Shown: positions 53,164-61,919, counted from the stretch's first letter. The stretch is DNA of 64,000 nt from CBDDCX01 sp965226925 (GCA_965226925.1 CBDDEN010000011.1:62001-126000); one strand, 5' to 3'. The notes: generated by a model from the letters alone, not told the origin. Program-made: numbers and translations.

Positions 53164-53725
53164 ATGGCCCTATGTCACGTACGTTGGCAGAGAGGGGTTC
53201 GCCTCCTCGCCATCGGGGCGGTCTTGCTCGGCATCGCGGGGCCGCGCCTGCTGGTGACCAACACACGGGTGGCGCTCACGAATGCACGTGCGAGATGTTG
53301 ACGTCCGGCCATCGGGGCGGTCTTGCTCGGCATCGCGGGGCCGCGCCTGCTGGTGACCAACACACGGGTGGCGCTCACGAATGCACGTGCGGATGTGACG
53401 TCGGGCCTCCTCGGCCCAGGCCGCAGCTGCACTCTACGGCCGTATCAGCTACATGGTCATCGATGTCGTGCGTGACCGTTTGGAGATCCAGGTCGACACA
53501 TCGATCCTCGGGGGCCAGCCACCCGTACCTCTGAGCAGCGTCGACCTCTGGGCGGAATTGGGCGTGGACGTCACGGCGACCCAGCCCCTGGTCTGTTTCG
53601 ATCCTCGTGGCATGTCGGTCGCGGTGGGACCCTGTCCAGGGACCGGAGTCGTGGTGCGCCTCGAACGGGCGGGGGTTCAGGACTCGGTGGTCCTCAGCTC
53701 CACCGGAAAGGTGGTGCCACGGTGA
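53164..53725 (+). pseudogene. Broken GspH/FimT-like minor pseudopilin
   Basis: The expected N-terminal prepilin motif (GFTLVE) is lost: GVRLLAIGAVLLGIAGPRLL follows an unusable short start. A 99-bp tandem duplication repeats this helix, with an in-frame TGA at 53299 between copies. One extra base near 53406-53412 then shifts the frame. The C-terminal part (MVIDVVRDRLEIQVDTSI, then SVAVGPCPGTGVVVRLERA, 53453-53725) is open and looks like the usual GspH beta domain. It overlaps the next pseudopilin by 4 nt. Confidence 0.72.
53210..53391 (+). repeat. 99-bp tandem duplication inside the pseudopilin
   Basis: An identical 83-nt block occurs at 53210-53292 and 53309-53391, period 99 (33 codons), with a 16-nt non-repeated spacer. 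It duplicates the hydrophobic helix and part of the following region. Confidence 0.93.
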
Positions 53726-54069
53726 CGGCCAGGATTGGGGGGTTCACTCTCGTCGAAGTCCTCGTGGCGATCGTGATCCTGTCCATGGGGATCTTGGCGC
53801 TCCTCGGATCGACCCGCGTTTCGATCGCGAGCGCCCGGAGCGCGACGCTCGAGCTGCGCGTCGCTCATCTCATTCAAGAGGAGGTCGAGCGACTCCGCGC
53901 GCTTCCGGTCGATTCGCTCCGCGACGGGTCGGCCACGCGCCCCGACGGCAGCGCTCGGTGGATCGTGACGGACAGCACGTCCTACGTTCGTGTCGAGCTG
54001 GTGGTGGACGCGCTTCCGGCGAGCGGCGCGACTTTGGGCGATACGCTCTACCTCTACCGGCCGCGATGA
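53722..54069 (+). CDS. Minor pseudopilin, GspI/PilV-like
   Basis: A 115-residue prepilin with the peptidase motif GFTLVEVLVAIVILSMGILA (Gly, then Phe and Glu+5). The mature part has LIQEEVERLRALPVDSL, as in PilV/GspI. The GTG start overlaps the upstream stop (GTGA). It belongs to the chain of overlapping pseudopilin genes that ends with gspF. Confidence 0.85.
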   Translation: MTARIGGFTLVEVLVAIVILSMGILALLGSTRVSIASARSATLELRVAHLIQEEVERLRALPVDSLRDGSATRPDGSARWIVTDSTSYVRVELVVDALPASGATLGDTLYLYRPR

Positions 54070-54860
54070 GGACGCGACAGCGCTACGCCGGCGTCGGCGC
54101 GGACGGCTTCTCCATGGCCGAGCTTATGGTGGTCACGGTCATCAGCGTCGTGGTGCTCCTGGCGCTCGTGCAGGCGCTCCTCGCGCAGCGCCGCTTCTAC
54201 CAATCCCAGGGCGCGGTGATCGAACGGAACGAGACGATACGGCACGGCATCGCGGTGCTCGGCTCGGCGTTCCGCGAAGCCAACCTTGCGAACGGAGACG
54301 TGGCGATCCTCGCCGCGAACCGTGTGCGCGTCCGGATGCCCTATGGCCTGGCCGTGGTGTGCGGCACGGACAACAACGGGAGCCGGATCGGGATCGTCGA
54401 GTTGGCGGGCCGCTGGACGGTCGGCGACAGCGTTCTCGTCGACCGGGATACGGCGGGCGTATACGGGGACTTGATCGATCGCATCGACCCGATCGGGAAC
54501 CGCGTGCCGTGCACACTTGGCGGTGGCGCGATCCTCCGGCTCGACCAGCGGGTGCCCGACGCGGAGCCCGGGACCGCGGTCAGGGCGTTCCGATCGCACC
54601 TGTTCGAAGTTGGAAGTCAGGCCGGCAGGAGTTGGTTGTTCCGCGTGGACGGACCGACGCGGGATCTCCTGCTCGGTCCTATCGATCCCGCACAGGGGTT
54701 TCAGGCCTGGTACGAGGACACGCAGGGGCTTCCCGTGGCCAGCCCCCTGAACGCGGAGCGCGTCGTCGTGCGAGTCATCGCTATCTCTCTACGGCCCCCC
54801 ACTGGGCCCGTGGCGCGGACCGATACTCTACTGATGACGTTCGGGGGGCGAAACCGATGA
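54066..54860 (+). CDS. Minor pseudopilin, GspJ/PilW-like
   Basis: A 264-residue prepilin with DGFSMAELMVVTVISVVVLL (F+1, E+5) and an ordered helix-plus-strand body: IAVLGSAFREANLANGDVAI, RVRMPYGLAVVCGTDNN. The ATG at 54066 overlaps the previous stop (ATGA). PilW-like lengths are normal. It is part of the pilus/secretion island. Confidence 0.83.
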   Translation: MRTRQRYAGVGADGFSMAELMVVTVISVVVLLALVQALLAQRRFYQSQGAVIERNETIRHGIAVLGSAFREANLANGDVAILAANRVRVRMPYGLAVVCGTDNNGSRIGIVELAGRWTVGDSVLVDRDTAGVYGDLIDRIDPIGNRVPCTLGGGAILRLDQRVPDAEPGTAVRAFRSHLFEVGSQAGRSWLFRVDGPTRDLLLGPIDPAQGFQAWYEDTQGLPVASPLNAERVVVRVIAISLRPPTGPVARTDTLLMTFGGRNR

Positions 54861-56062
54861 GCCCACAAGCCCGAGCCCGGAGTGGGCCGGATATACGGAG
54901 GGCCGGGTTCATTCTACCCGTGGCCCTGGTGGCGCTGGTCCTGCTTACCATGATCTCGTCGGCGGGTCTCTACTCGGCCCGAAACGACTTTCGGGCGGCA
55001 CGGGCCGTCCATCAGGCTGCCGTCGCGCTGGCTGCGGCTGACGCCGGCGCGAACCGGACCATCGCAACCTGGGCCCGATGGGTTCCCACCCTTCCCGTGG
55101 CGGGGGACTCGATCGTGATCGACTGGCAGGTCCTCCCGGACGGATCGGAGTACCGGTCGGTCGTCCACCGTGCTCCGGTCGAGGCTGGTGGGACTGCCCC
55201 CTCCCGGGTCATGGTTCATACGACGGGCCGGATCCGCCCGCCCGGAAGGGCACGCCGGACGGTGGTGACGATTCTCGATGTGGTCGAGGGCGGCTCCCTC
55301 TGCTGCGAGGCGGCCTTCAAGGTCCAGCGTCGACTCCGGGTAGAGAACCGAGACGCGGCGGACCCGCTACCCGAGCTCGACGGCACGGACCGCAACCCGC
55401 CGGGTTGGGGTGGGTTCTGTCCGTCCCCGCTTCTCGACGCTCCCGGCGTGGCCACCTCGGACCAGACCGAAGTCGAGCTCCGCCGGTTCGGAGATATCCA
55501 AGGCGCCCCGCCTATACTGGAGGATACGACGATCGCTTCGGGAGACTTTACCAACCTCGGCCCCGCCACGTACGCGGAGCTGGTCAGCCAAGCCGACGTG
55601 TCACTCCCTCAGATAAGGCTCCGAAGGGACCAAGTTCAGCCGGTGGTGAGCGGGGGACTGTGTGACACCAGCACGCCGTATAACTGGGGCTCACCCGGGA
55701 ACCCGACCGGCCCGTGCGGTGACTACCTACCCGTAATCCACGTTTCGGGCGATCTGCAAATTCAGGACGGCATCGAGGGGCAGGGCGTCCTGCTCGTCGA
55801 CGGTGACCTCGACATCGACGACGACTTCATGTTCTACGGCCTCGTGATCGTGCAGGGAAGCTTTCAGATCAGGGGGCCGGGCCGGATTTACGGTGCCCTC
55901 ATGGTCCGAGGCGACGCCGATGGAGGAGCGAGGAGCGAGATCACGGACGGAGGCAAGGTCTTCTACAGCAGCTGCGCCGTCGAGCGCGCCCAGGCGAGCC
56001 TCACGCTGTCGTCGGGCCCGGCGAAGGCCGCCGGGCGATCCTGGTTCGAGGTGATCGGATGA
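54857..56062 (+). CDS. PilX/GspK-like minor pilus component
   Basis: A 401-residue protein whose N-terminus RAGFILPVALVALVLLTMIS is a PilX/GspK-type helix lacking the usual +5 glutamate. The body contains LAAADAGANRTIATWARW and a C-terminal beta-helix-like part (VIHVSGDLQIQDGIEGQGVL, LVDGDLDIDD) as in polymer-forming cell-surface proteins. It may initiate or cap the pseudopilus. Its overlaps of 4 nt on each side tie it to its neighbours. Confidence 0.75.
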   Translation: MSPQARARSGPDIRRAGFILPVALVALVLLTMISSAGLYSARNDFRAARAVHQAAVALAAADAGANRTIATWARWVPTLPVAGDSIVIDWQVLPDGSEYRSVVHRAPVEAGGTAPSRVMVHTTGRIRPPGRARRTVVTILDVVEGGSLCCEAAFKVQRRLRVENRDAADPLPELDGTDRNPPGWGGFCPSPLLDAPGVATSDQTEVELRRFGDIQGAPPILEDTTIASGDFTNLGPATYAELVSQADVSLPQIRLRRDQVQPVVSGGLCDTSTPYNWGSPGNPTGPCGDYLPVIHVSGDLQIQDGIEGQGVLLVDGDLDIDDDFMFYGLVIVQGSFQIRGPGRIYGALMVRGDADGGARSEITDGGKVFYSSCAVERAQASLTLSSGPAKAAGRSWFEVIG

Positions 56063-57273
56063 ACACGGTCGGCCAGAAGCGTTGGGAGTTCTCCGCAAGG
56101 GACGGCGAGGGCCGGCCGTTCTCGGGCGTAGTCGAAGCCGAAACGAAGGAGGAAGCCCGGAACATCCTCGTCGGGCGGCAACTGATGCCGATCTCGATCG
56201 AGTCCGAGAAGAGCGCCCAGGCCTTTTACCTCCGTAGACGCGCCCAACCCCGCGCCCTCGTGATCTTCACTCGACAGTTCGCGACGTTGCTCGACGCCGG
56301 CCTGCCGTTGCTCTCGATCCTCAGAATGCTCACGGATTTGACGGAGGACCGCGCCCTGCGCAAGGCGCTGGTTTCCGTCAGCCAGGACGTGAACAACGGC
56401 TCGTCCCTCTCCGACGCCTTGCGCGCGCAACCCTATCTCTTCGGTCCCATCTACATACACACCGTGCAGTCTGGTGAGGTCGGGGGCAAGCTACCCGAAG
56501 CGCTTAACCGGGTGGCCGACTACCTCGAAGCTTCGCAGGAGCTCCAAGACCGTGTGGTGGGCGCGCTGATTTACCCCTTGGTGGTGATGCTCGTGGCGAT
56601 AGGAGCCATCAGCGTGATCCTCACTTTCGTGGTCCCCGTATTCACGGATTTGTTCGAGTCCGAGGGGCTAGAACTTCCCTTCACGACCCGTGTGCTGGTG
56701 GCGGTCTCGAACCTTCTGGTCAAGCATTGGCCAGTGCTGGTCCTCCTCGCCGGTGGATTGGCCGTCGCGCTCCGGCAGGCGATCCGAGTGCCGGTAGGAC
56801 GACGAATCCTCGACATGTTCGTCCTGCGCATCCCACTGGTGGGGGAGTTGATCCGGAAGACGGCGATAGCCAGGTTGACCCGCGCCATGGCGTCGCTCGT
56901 CCACTCGGGCGTATCGCTCTCCGACGCTCTTCTCGCGAGCGCTCCTATTTCCGGAAACTGGGAGGTCCAGGCCGCCATACTCCATGCGCGCGACGCGATT
57001 CAAGCCGGGTCCGATCTCGCGACCCCGATGGCGAGAGCCGACGTGCTGCCTCAACTCCTCTCACAGATGGTTCGGGTCGGGGAGGAGTCCGGACGTCTCG
57101 AGGAGATGCTGGACAAGGTTGCCTCCTTCTACGAGACCGAGGTCCGCGTGGCCATCGACGGAGCGATGAAGGCGCTCGAACCCATGCTGATCGTCGTGCT
57201 GGGTGTCGTGCTCGGCACGATCGTCGTAGCAATGTACATGCCTGTGTTCGATCTCATGACGTCGCTCGGGTAG
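56059..57273 (+). CDS. gspF: GspF/PilC inner-membrane platform protein
   Basis: A 404-residue T2SSF protein with two repeated domains: ARQFATLLDAGLPLLSIL-like FTRQFATLLDAGLPL at about 75, and ARLTRAMASLVHSGVSLSDA at about 275. Three membrane segments are visible (PLVVMLVAIGAISVILTFVV, LVLLAGGLAVAL and VVLGVVLGTIVVAMYMP). It anchors the assembly ATPase. The ATG at 56059 overlaps the previous stop. Confidence 0.92.
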   Translation: MNTVGQKRWEFSARDGEGRPFSGVVEAETKEEARNILVGRQLMPISIESEKSAQAFYLRRRAQPRALVIFTRQFATLLDAGLPLLSILRMLTDLTEDRALRKALVSVSQDVNNGSSLSDALRAQPYLFGPIYIHTVQSGEVGGKLPEALNRVADYLEASQELQDRVVGALIYPLVVMLVAIGAISVILTFVVPVFTDLFESEGLELPFTTRVLVAVSNLLVKHWPVLVLLAGGLAVALRQAIRVPVGRRILDMFVLRIPLVGELIRKTAIARLTRAMASLVHSGVSLSDALLASAPISGNWEVQAAILHARDAIQAGSDLATPMARADVLPQLLSQMVRVGEESGRLEEMLDKVASFYETEVRVAIDGAMKALEPMLIVVLGVVLGTIVVAMYMPVFDLMTSLG

Positions 57274-57297
57274 GGAGCGAGGTTCCCCAAAGGAGGC

Positions 57298-58287
57298 GTG
57301 TTGGTAGTCGATCCGGAGGGAGAACAGCCCTCGCCCGAGCTCCTCGAGGCGTTCGCGCTGGCGAAGGACTACGTCGAAGCCGTGGACCGCGACGTCGAGC
57401 TAGTGCGGACCGAGCGACCTCGCTGGCGTCCTCGAGCCTGGTACGTCTGGTCGGTATTGGTGGCCGCAGTTGTCCTCGCGTTCGCTTATTACCCGGCCCT
57501 TTGCGCCCCGGACACGCCCGAGGCTCCGCGGCTGGAGGCAGATCTACGCTGGGCCGTCGCCAACGTGGTGCGAGAAGTCGAGTCCGCCCGGCAACGCCGG
57601 GGGCGGTTGCCGGAAGCCGCGGCTCTCCACGGTCTACTGAGTGACGCGGTGACCTATCAGCCCGCAGGAGACAACTATCGCGTCGTCGGGACCTACGGGT
57701 CGGTGACTGTCGTGTATGATGGCACGCAGCCCCTCGAGGAATGGCCGCAGCGCGGACCTATTGACGGGTCTCGAAGGCGCCGACCTCGGCTTCGAGAACC
57801 AGGAGCGAACTGGTCCGACTCAGACGATCGTCGCCCGCCTCAGAACCGCCTGCGCCCGCGTCAGGAAGATCATCGGGTCGATCGGCTTTCGTATGAAGTC
57901 CGAGGCTCCCTCTTTGAGGGCGAGCCGTTCCGCCTCCACCGTGGAGCGGCCGGTCACCACGAGTACCGGGAGCCCCGCGGTGTCGATAGAGCCCTTGACG
58001 ATCTGAAGCACGTCCATGCCGTCGATGTCGGGAAGTCCCAAATCGAGGACGACCAGACTCAGTGGCTCACCCTTATGGAGGGCGATCAACGCTTGCTTCC
58101 CGTCCGAGGCCTCGGTGACGCTCCACCCTCTCCTTTTCACCAATGTCGTCAGAAGCAGGCGCGCGTCAGGGTCGTCATCGACGATGAGAACACGCGGTGG
58201 CTCCGCCTGGGTCTCGTCCAGGGGCAAGTCGGCGCCGGGCATCTCAGGGACGAGAGGCACGAACGGCGGCGAACGCAGCGTCGATGA
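57298..58287 (+). CDS. Single-TM protein of the pilus island, C-terminus probably extended by a lost stop
   Basis: The start (GTG 57298, or TTG 57301 with better spacing to GGAGG) gives a cytoplasmic part, one helix (YVWSVLVAAVVLAFAYYPAL), then EADLRWAVANVVREVESARQ and VVGTYGSVTVVYDGTQPLEE. This resembles the 60.8-kb gene, which ends just after its equivalent VTYDGT. Here the frame continues, antisense to the GspE gene, for some 190 residues of Arg-rich sequence, which is unlikely to be native. A natural end near 57740-57800 is probable. Function unknown, but tied to the pilus genes by context. Confidence 0.6.
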   Translation: MLVVDPEGEQPSPELLEAFALAKDYVEAVDRDVELVRTERPRWRPRAWYVWSVLVAAVVLAFAYYPALCAPDTPEAPRLEADLRWAVANVVREVESARQRRGRLPEAAALHGLLSDAVTYQPAGDNYRVVGTYGSVTVVYDGTQPLEEWPQRGPIDGSRRRRPRLREPGANWSDSDDRRPPQNRLRPRQEDHRVDRLSYEVRGSLFEGEPFRLHRGAAGHHEYREPRGVDRALDDLKHVHAVDVGKSQIEDDQTQWLTLMEGDQRLLPVRGLGDAPPSPFHQCRQKQARVRVVIDDENTRWLRLGLVQGQVGAGHLRDERHERRRTQRR

Positions 58288-60351
58288 CGAAGGGGCGGAC
58301 CTTGGCATGGCCGAGGCCTCCTCGGGCACCGCGGTGCGCCGTTCACTTGGAGCCTCCTTGGCCAACACACCGGGCGTTTCGTCGGGCACCTCCCCAGGCA
58401 CCTCCCTCGGCGTTTCGCCGGGCCGCACCTCGCCGGGCGCCCCCCCTTGGGCCTCCGGGGGCTCCTCGCCTGATTCCTCGCCCGGCACCTCTCCGGACAC
58501 CTCGAGAGGGGCGGGCTCGGCCGAGCCTTCGCCGATGACCCGCTCTACTTCTGCAAGAGTCGTCAGACCCTCCCGCACCAAGTCGAGGGCCCCTTCCAGA
58601 AGCGTGCGCGTACCGTCCGCTCGAGCCTGCTTCATGAGATCGATGTGGGAACGTTCTTCGGCCACCATTCGGAGCAAGTCCGGCGAAGGGATGATCAGCT
58701 CCACCACGGGTCTGCGACCCCGATAACCGGAGTAACCGCACTCCTCACACCCCACCACCATCATGGTGGGTGTGACTCCGAAGCGTGTCGCGAGCTCCGC
58801 CTCTTCGCGGGCCTGCGCCGGCGAATTGGCGTCGGCGAGCTTGTCGGCGCTCTCGGCTGCGGGCAACTCGAAGAGCCGGTCTATCTGCGTCGGCATCTCC
58901 GTTTGCGGCCGCTCGGATGGTTCGGACACGCGTTGGGCTCGGCCGGGGTCACTCCCGAACGGCACGGCGCAATCGGAGCAAAGCGTCCGAACGAGCCGCT
59001 GGGCCAGCGCGCCCCTCAAAGTCTCCGAGATCGTACCCGCGTCCAACCCGAGATCCAGGAAGCGTTGCACCGATCCGATGGCATCGTTCGCGTGGATCGT
59101 GGCGAGGACGAGGTGTCCCGTCAGGCTGGCCTGCGCCGCCATTTCCGCGGTGGCGCCGTCGCGGATTTCTCCCACGAAGATCACGTCGGGATCCTGCCGG
59201 AGGATAGCCTTCAGGGCGGTCTGGAACGTCACTCCCTGCTTCGGGTCGACCTGAATCTGGGTCAGGCCTGGAAGCTCGTACTCCACTGGGTCCTCCACCG
59301 TCATGATGTTCACGTCCTCGGACGAGATCTCACGCAAAGCCGCATACATCGTGGTGGTCTTTCCGGATCCAGTGGGGCCCGTGACGACCAGGATGCCGTC
59401 GCGATTGCGGAGAAGTCTTCGCATGCGCTTCACCTCGAGCGCGGGCACGCCGACGTCGTCCAACCCCCGGGATTGTTGAGGATCCAGGATCCGGATCACG
59501 GCCTTCTCCCCGCCCCGCACCGGTACCGTGGAGACCCTGAGATCGTACTTGTGCCCGTCGATCAGCACGCGAGTTCGCCCATCCTGGGGACGCATGCGGT
59601 CCGAGATGTCGAGCTGGCTCATGATCTTGATCCGCGAGATGATGCGGGCCAAGACCTCGAGGGGCACGGTGATCCCCCGTCGCAGCACCCCGTCGACGCG
59701 CAAGCGGACCACACCGCCGGTCGGGAGGGGCTGAATGTGGATGTCGGAAGCCGAGTTCGAGACCGCGTCCTTGAGGACCATGTTCGTGAGCTTGACGATC
59801 GGTCCCTCGTCCGACTCGTCGTGGGCGATGAGAAAAGACCCTTCGGTCGGCTCTTCATCCTCGACGACCGTGACCGTGACGTCAGCGTCTTCGCCGGAGT
59901 CGATCCGGTCGAGGAGCTTCGTGACCGCATGGACAGGGGCATAGCTGTCGTTGATCCACTCCTCGAGCACGCGCGGCTGGGCGATGGTCAGAACCGGAAC
60001 CCGGCCCGACGTGAACCCGACCGCCTGCTCGGCCCGCACGTCACATGGATCGGCCGTGCCGATCACCAGGTGACGATCATCGGAATAGAGCGGAAAGATG
60101 TTGTGTTGCCGAGCGACCGAAACCGGCACGAGTGTCGTCGTCTGTGGATCGATCGCCTCGGGATCGGCGACCTTGAGCCTGAACCAGTCTGCGATCGCCA
60201 GCGCCACCTCGGCGTCGGGCAGATCGCAGTGCTCCATGACGGCGTCCCAGGCCTCCGCCGTGGGAGTGCGTGGCGGGACCTCGAGCGTTTCGAAGTTCGG
60301 CAGCGAGCGCGACCGGGCCACCTTCTCGATCCAATGGGAGTTGCGAGCCAC
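57820..60351 (-). CDS. gspE: GspE/PilB-type assembly ATPase fused to a response-regulator receiver domain
   Basis: An 843-residue protein. N-terminal N1 domain (residues 1-150), then the ATPase: SNSASDIHIQP, RPQDGRTRVLIDG, Walker A TGPTGSGKTTTMYAAL, the Asp box IMTVEDPVEYELPGLTQIQV, Walker B DPDVIFVGEIRDGATAEMA and the His box SLTGHLVLATIHANDA. Zinc cysteines: LCSDC and GCEECGYSGYRGR. A Pro/Glu/Gly-rich linker (about 610-715, VPGE and ETP units) leads to a receiver domain (PPRVLIVDDDPDARLLL, phospho-Asp in LVVLDLGLPDIDG, Thr in VVTGR, Lys in IRKPIDP). The fused receiver is unusual for this family. Start GTG at 60351. Confidence 0.92.
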   Translation of the reverse strand: MARNSHWIEKVARSRSLPNFETLEVPPRTPTAEAWDAVMEHCDLPDAEVALAIADWFRLKVADPEAIDPQTTTLVPVSVARQHNIFPLYSDDRHLVIGTADPCDVRAEQAVGFTSGRVPVLTIAQPRVLEEWINDSYAPVHAVTKLLDRIDSGEDADVTVTVVEDEEPTEGSFLIAHDESDEGPIVKLTNMVLKDAVSNSASDIHIQPLPTGGVVRLRVDGVLRRGITVPLEVLARIISRIKIMSQLDISDRMRPQDGRTRVLIDGHKYDLRVSTVPVRGGEKAVIRILDPQQSRGLDDVGVPALEVKRMRRLLRNRDGILVVTGPTGSGKTTTMYAALREISSEDVNIMTVEDPVEYELPGLTQIQVDPKQGVTFQTALKAILRQDPDVIFVGEIRDGATAEMAAQASLTGHLVLATIHANDAIGSVQRFLDLGLDAGTISETLRGALAQRLVRTLCSDCAVPFGSDPGRAQRVSEPSERPQTEMPTQIDRLFELPAAESADKLADANSPAQAREEAELATRFGVTPTMMVVGCEECGYSGYRGRRPVVELIIPSPDLLRMVAEERSHIDLMKQARADGTRTLLEGALDLVREGLTTLAEVERVIGEGSAEPAPLEVSGEVPGEESGEEPPEAQGGAPGEVRPGETPREVPGEVPDETPGVLAKEAPSERRTAVPEEASAMPRSAPSSSTLRSPPFVPLVPEMPGADLPLDETQAEPPRVLIVDDDPDARLLLTTLVKRRGWSVTEASDGKQALIALHKGEPLSLVVLDLGLPDIDGMDVLQIVKGSIDTAGLPVLVVTGRSTVEAERLALKEGASDFIRKPIDPMIFLTRAQAVLRRATIV

Positions 60352-60352
60352 G

Positions 60353-60814
60353 CTACTTGGCCAACGAAAACGTCGTGCGGGTAGGGGTCCAGGTCACCTG
60401 TCCCGGTCGCCGGAACCGTTGCAAGGCATTCCCCAGCCCCGAGCCCAGCGGGGACCCTACCCAAAGCTCCGCCGTCGCCAAGGCAGGAACGGTGATAAAA
60501 CGGTACTGAGCATCGCGAAAGGTGAAGGTCATGGTCCCTTCCAAGTAGGGCGCCAGCGCCGTTGGCGCCACTCCCCACGTGCCACTCGCAGGCAAGATGC
60601 CTCCCGCTTCCAGGAACGAACGCGTCGAAAGGCTGAGATTTCGCGCGTCGGCCGCGACCTTCGATGCCGCGGCCCGGTCGATGGCACGGCCCAAGGAAGG
60701 CAGGGCGATCCCCGTCAACATCCCCACGATCACGGAGACAACGAGGACCTCGACGAGCGTGAAGCCACCGCGCCCACCACCACGAAGGCAGTCTACAGAT
60801 TCAGTCTCGCTCAT
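60353..60814 (-). CDS. Pseudopilin (GspG/GspH-like)
   Basis: A 153-residue prepilin with GGFTLVEVLVVSVIVGMLTG and the helix body LGRAIDRAAASKVAADARN. The beta part includes YLEGTMTFTFRDAQYRFITV. Its TAG stop ends 1 nt before the gspE start, and its own ATG overlaps the preceding stop (ATGA). The major or minor role cannot be told from sequence. Confidence 0.84.
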   Translation of the reverse strand: MSETESVDCLRGGGRGGFTLVEVLVVSVIVGMLTGIALPSLGRAIDRAAASKVAADARNLSLSTRSFLEAGGILPASGTWGVAPTALAPYLEGTMTFTFRDAQYRFITVPALATAELWVGSPLGSGLGNALQRFRRPGQVTWTPTRTTFSLAK

Positions 60815-61281
60815 GAGCCTAACAAGAGCCAGAGTCCCAACGAGAGAGTCCCGTCGTATGTGACGGTGACCCCCCCGGCGGTCCGGCGCACCACATAGCG
60901 CCCGGTGGACGCGTTCACGATGTCGTACTCGTACCCCTCGTCGAGAAAGGGCGTCAACACGTCGGGGCTCGGAAGGGCCCCGGTCTCCGCCTTCACGGCT
61001 TCGATCTGCTCGATCAGCAACGCAGCTTCGGCGCGCAAGTCCGAGGCCTGCTCGGACGCGGATAGCGTCACGGGCCCCGGCCCCAGCATCTTGGGCGTCC
61101 GGAGCGCCACCACCACCGAGACCACGATCCCGAGCAGCACCAGATACGTGGCCTGTTGGGACCTCTTCCACGAACGCGACCGGCTGGCGGCCTCTTCCGT
61201 GTGGATCTGGTTCGCCGCGCTGTCGACCGCGGCTGCCCACTCATCGTCGCCGACGGTGAGGCCCGACTCGGAGTTCTTCAA
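60811..61281 (-). CDS. Single-TM protein of the pilus island
   Basis: A 156-residue protein with a charged N-terminus (MKNSESGLTVGDDEWAAAVD), one helix (VLLGIVVSVVVALRT), then LRAEAALLIEQIEAVKAETG and YVVRRTAGGVTVTYDGTLSL. It looks like a relative of the 57.3-kb protein. The extended helical part after the TM recalls PilN/PilO-like assembly proteins, but I would not name it so. It is first in the leftward operon. Confidence 0.65.
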   Translation of the reverse strand: MKNSESGLTVGDDEWAAAVDSAANQIHTEEAASRSRSWKRSQQATYLVLLGIVVSVVVALRTPKMLGPGPVTLSASEQASDLRAEAALLIEQIEAVKAETGALPSPDVLTPFLDEGYEYDIVNASTGRYVVRRTAGGVTVTYDGTLSLGLWLLLGS

Positions 61282-61919
61282 GCTCTGCGACCTACTTGAG
61301 GGTGTTCAGTTGTCCAGACTTAAATTATCTGTGAATCGGCGGCCAGACGCCATAACGGGACTGGCGCGGGAGCTCGCTCTGGACGCAGCCTGATCCGGGC
61401 TCTCGGCGCCGCCACCGGGGCCGGGTCCTCGTTGTATTGTCCACTTTGTCACCCGGTCGGAGCACTGAACCGCAGGCCTCGTGTTTGGCCCGAGCGGAGC
61501 AGCGCGCGCGCTGCTTTTGGTCTAGAGAGGATCACGAGGGGTAAGCCGACGGCGCGTTCGACCATGGCAACGCCCGGTGATCGCTTCGAGCCTCCGCCAT
61601 CGCCACTCCGACCTCGCCGGCGAGACCACTCCGGCTTGACGTCCGATTACGTACGCCAGCTCGACCCACCTGACCGCCGCGTGGGCCGGGGTCGGAGCGG
61701 CGATCGGGCGCACAGCAAAAGCGACACCCTGACCGTCGGAGAACTGGAGAGCGAGTACATCCGGGGCGTGCTCGAGAAGGGTGGCCGGTAGAGCGAACAG
61801 GCCCGATCACAGTGTTGGACGGACTCCTCACGACCTCCTAGCTTCTGCCCGGGTATCAGGCCAATTGGTCGGAGATCGATGCAGGAGAGTCCCTCTTTCC
61901 GCGGCGCCGGCGTCCGCTC
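61282..61919. other. Intergenic stretch with a degraded-looking ORF
   Basis: A 638-bp gap between the divergent pilus operon and the kinase. It holds no intact recognisable gene. A 119-codon frame (61432-61791) ends TLTVGELESEYIRGVLEKGG, which resembles the end of the NtrC-family AAA/Fis linker (ELExxYIrxVLexxGG); the rest is unlike a regulator and may be chance or decay. Promoters for both flanking units must lie here, but I see no strong -35/-10. Confidence 0.4.

Noticed and set aside
53299..53301. In-frame TGA in the pseudopilin as a selenocysteine codon, given tRNA-Sec in the genome
   Set aside because: It lies between tandem duplication copies and the frame breaks again near 53410. No selenoprotein family or SECIS-like hairpin is apparent.
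53990..56062. 690-codon open frame spanning two pseudopilins
   Set aside because: Only the part from 54857 is the real PilX/GspK-like protein; the earlier portion is out of frame with the GspJ-like gene.
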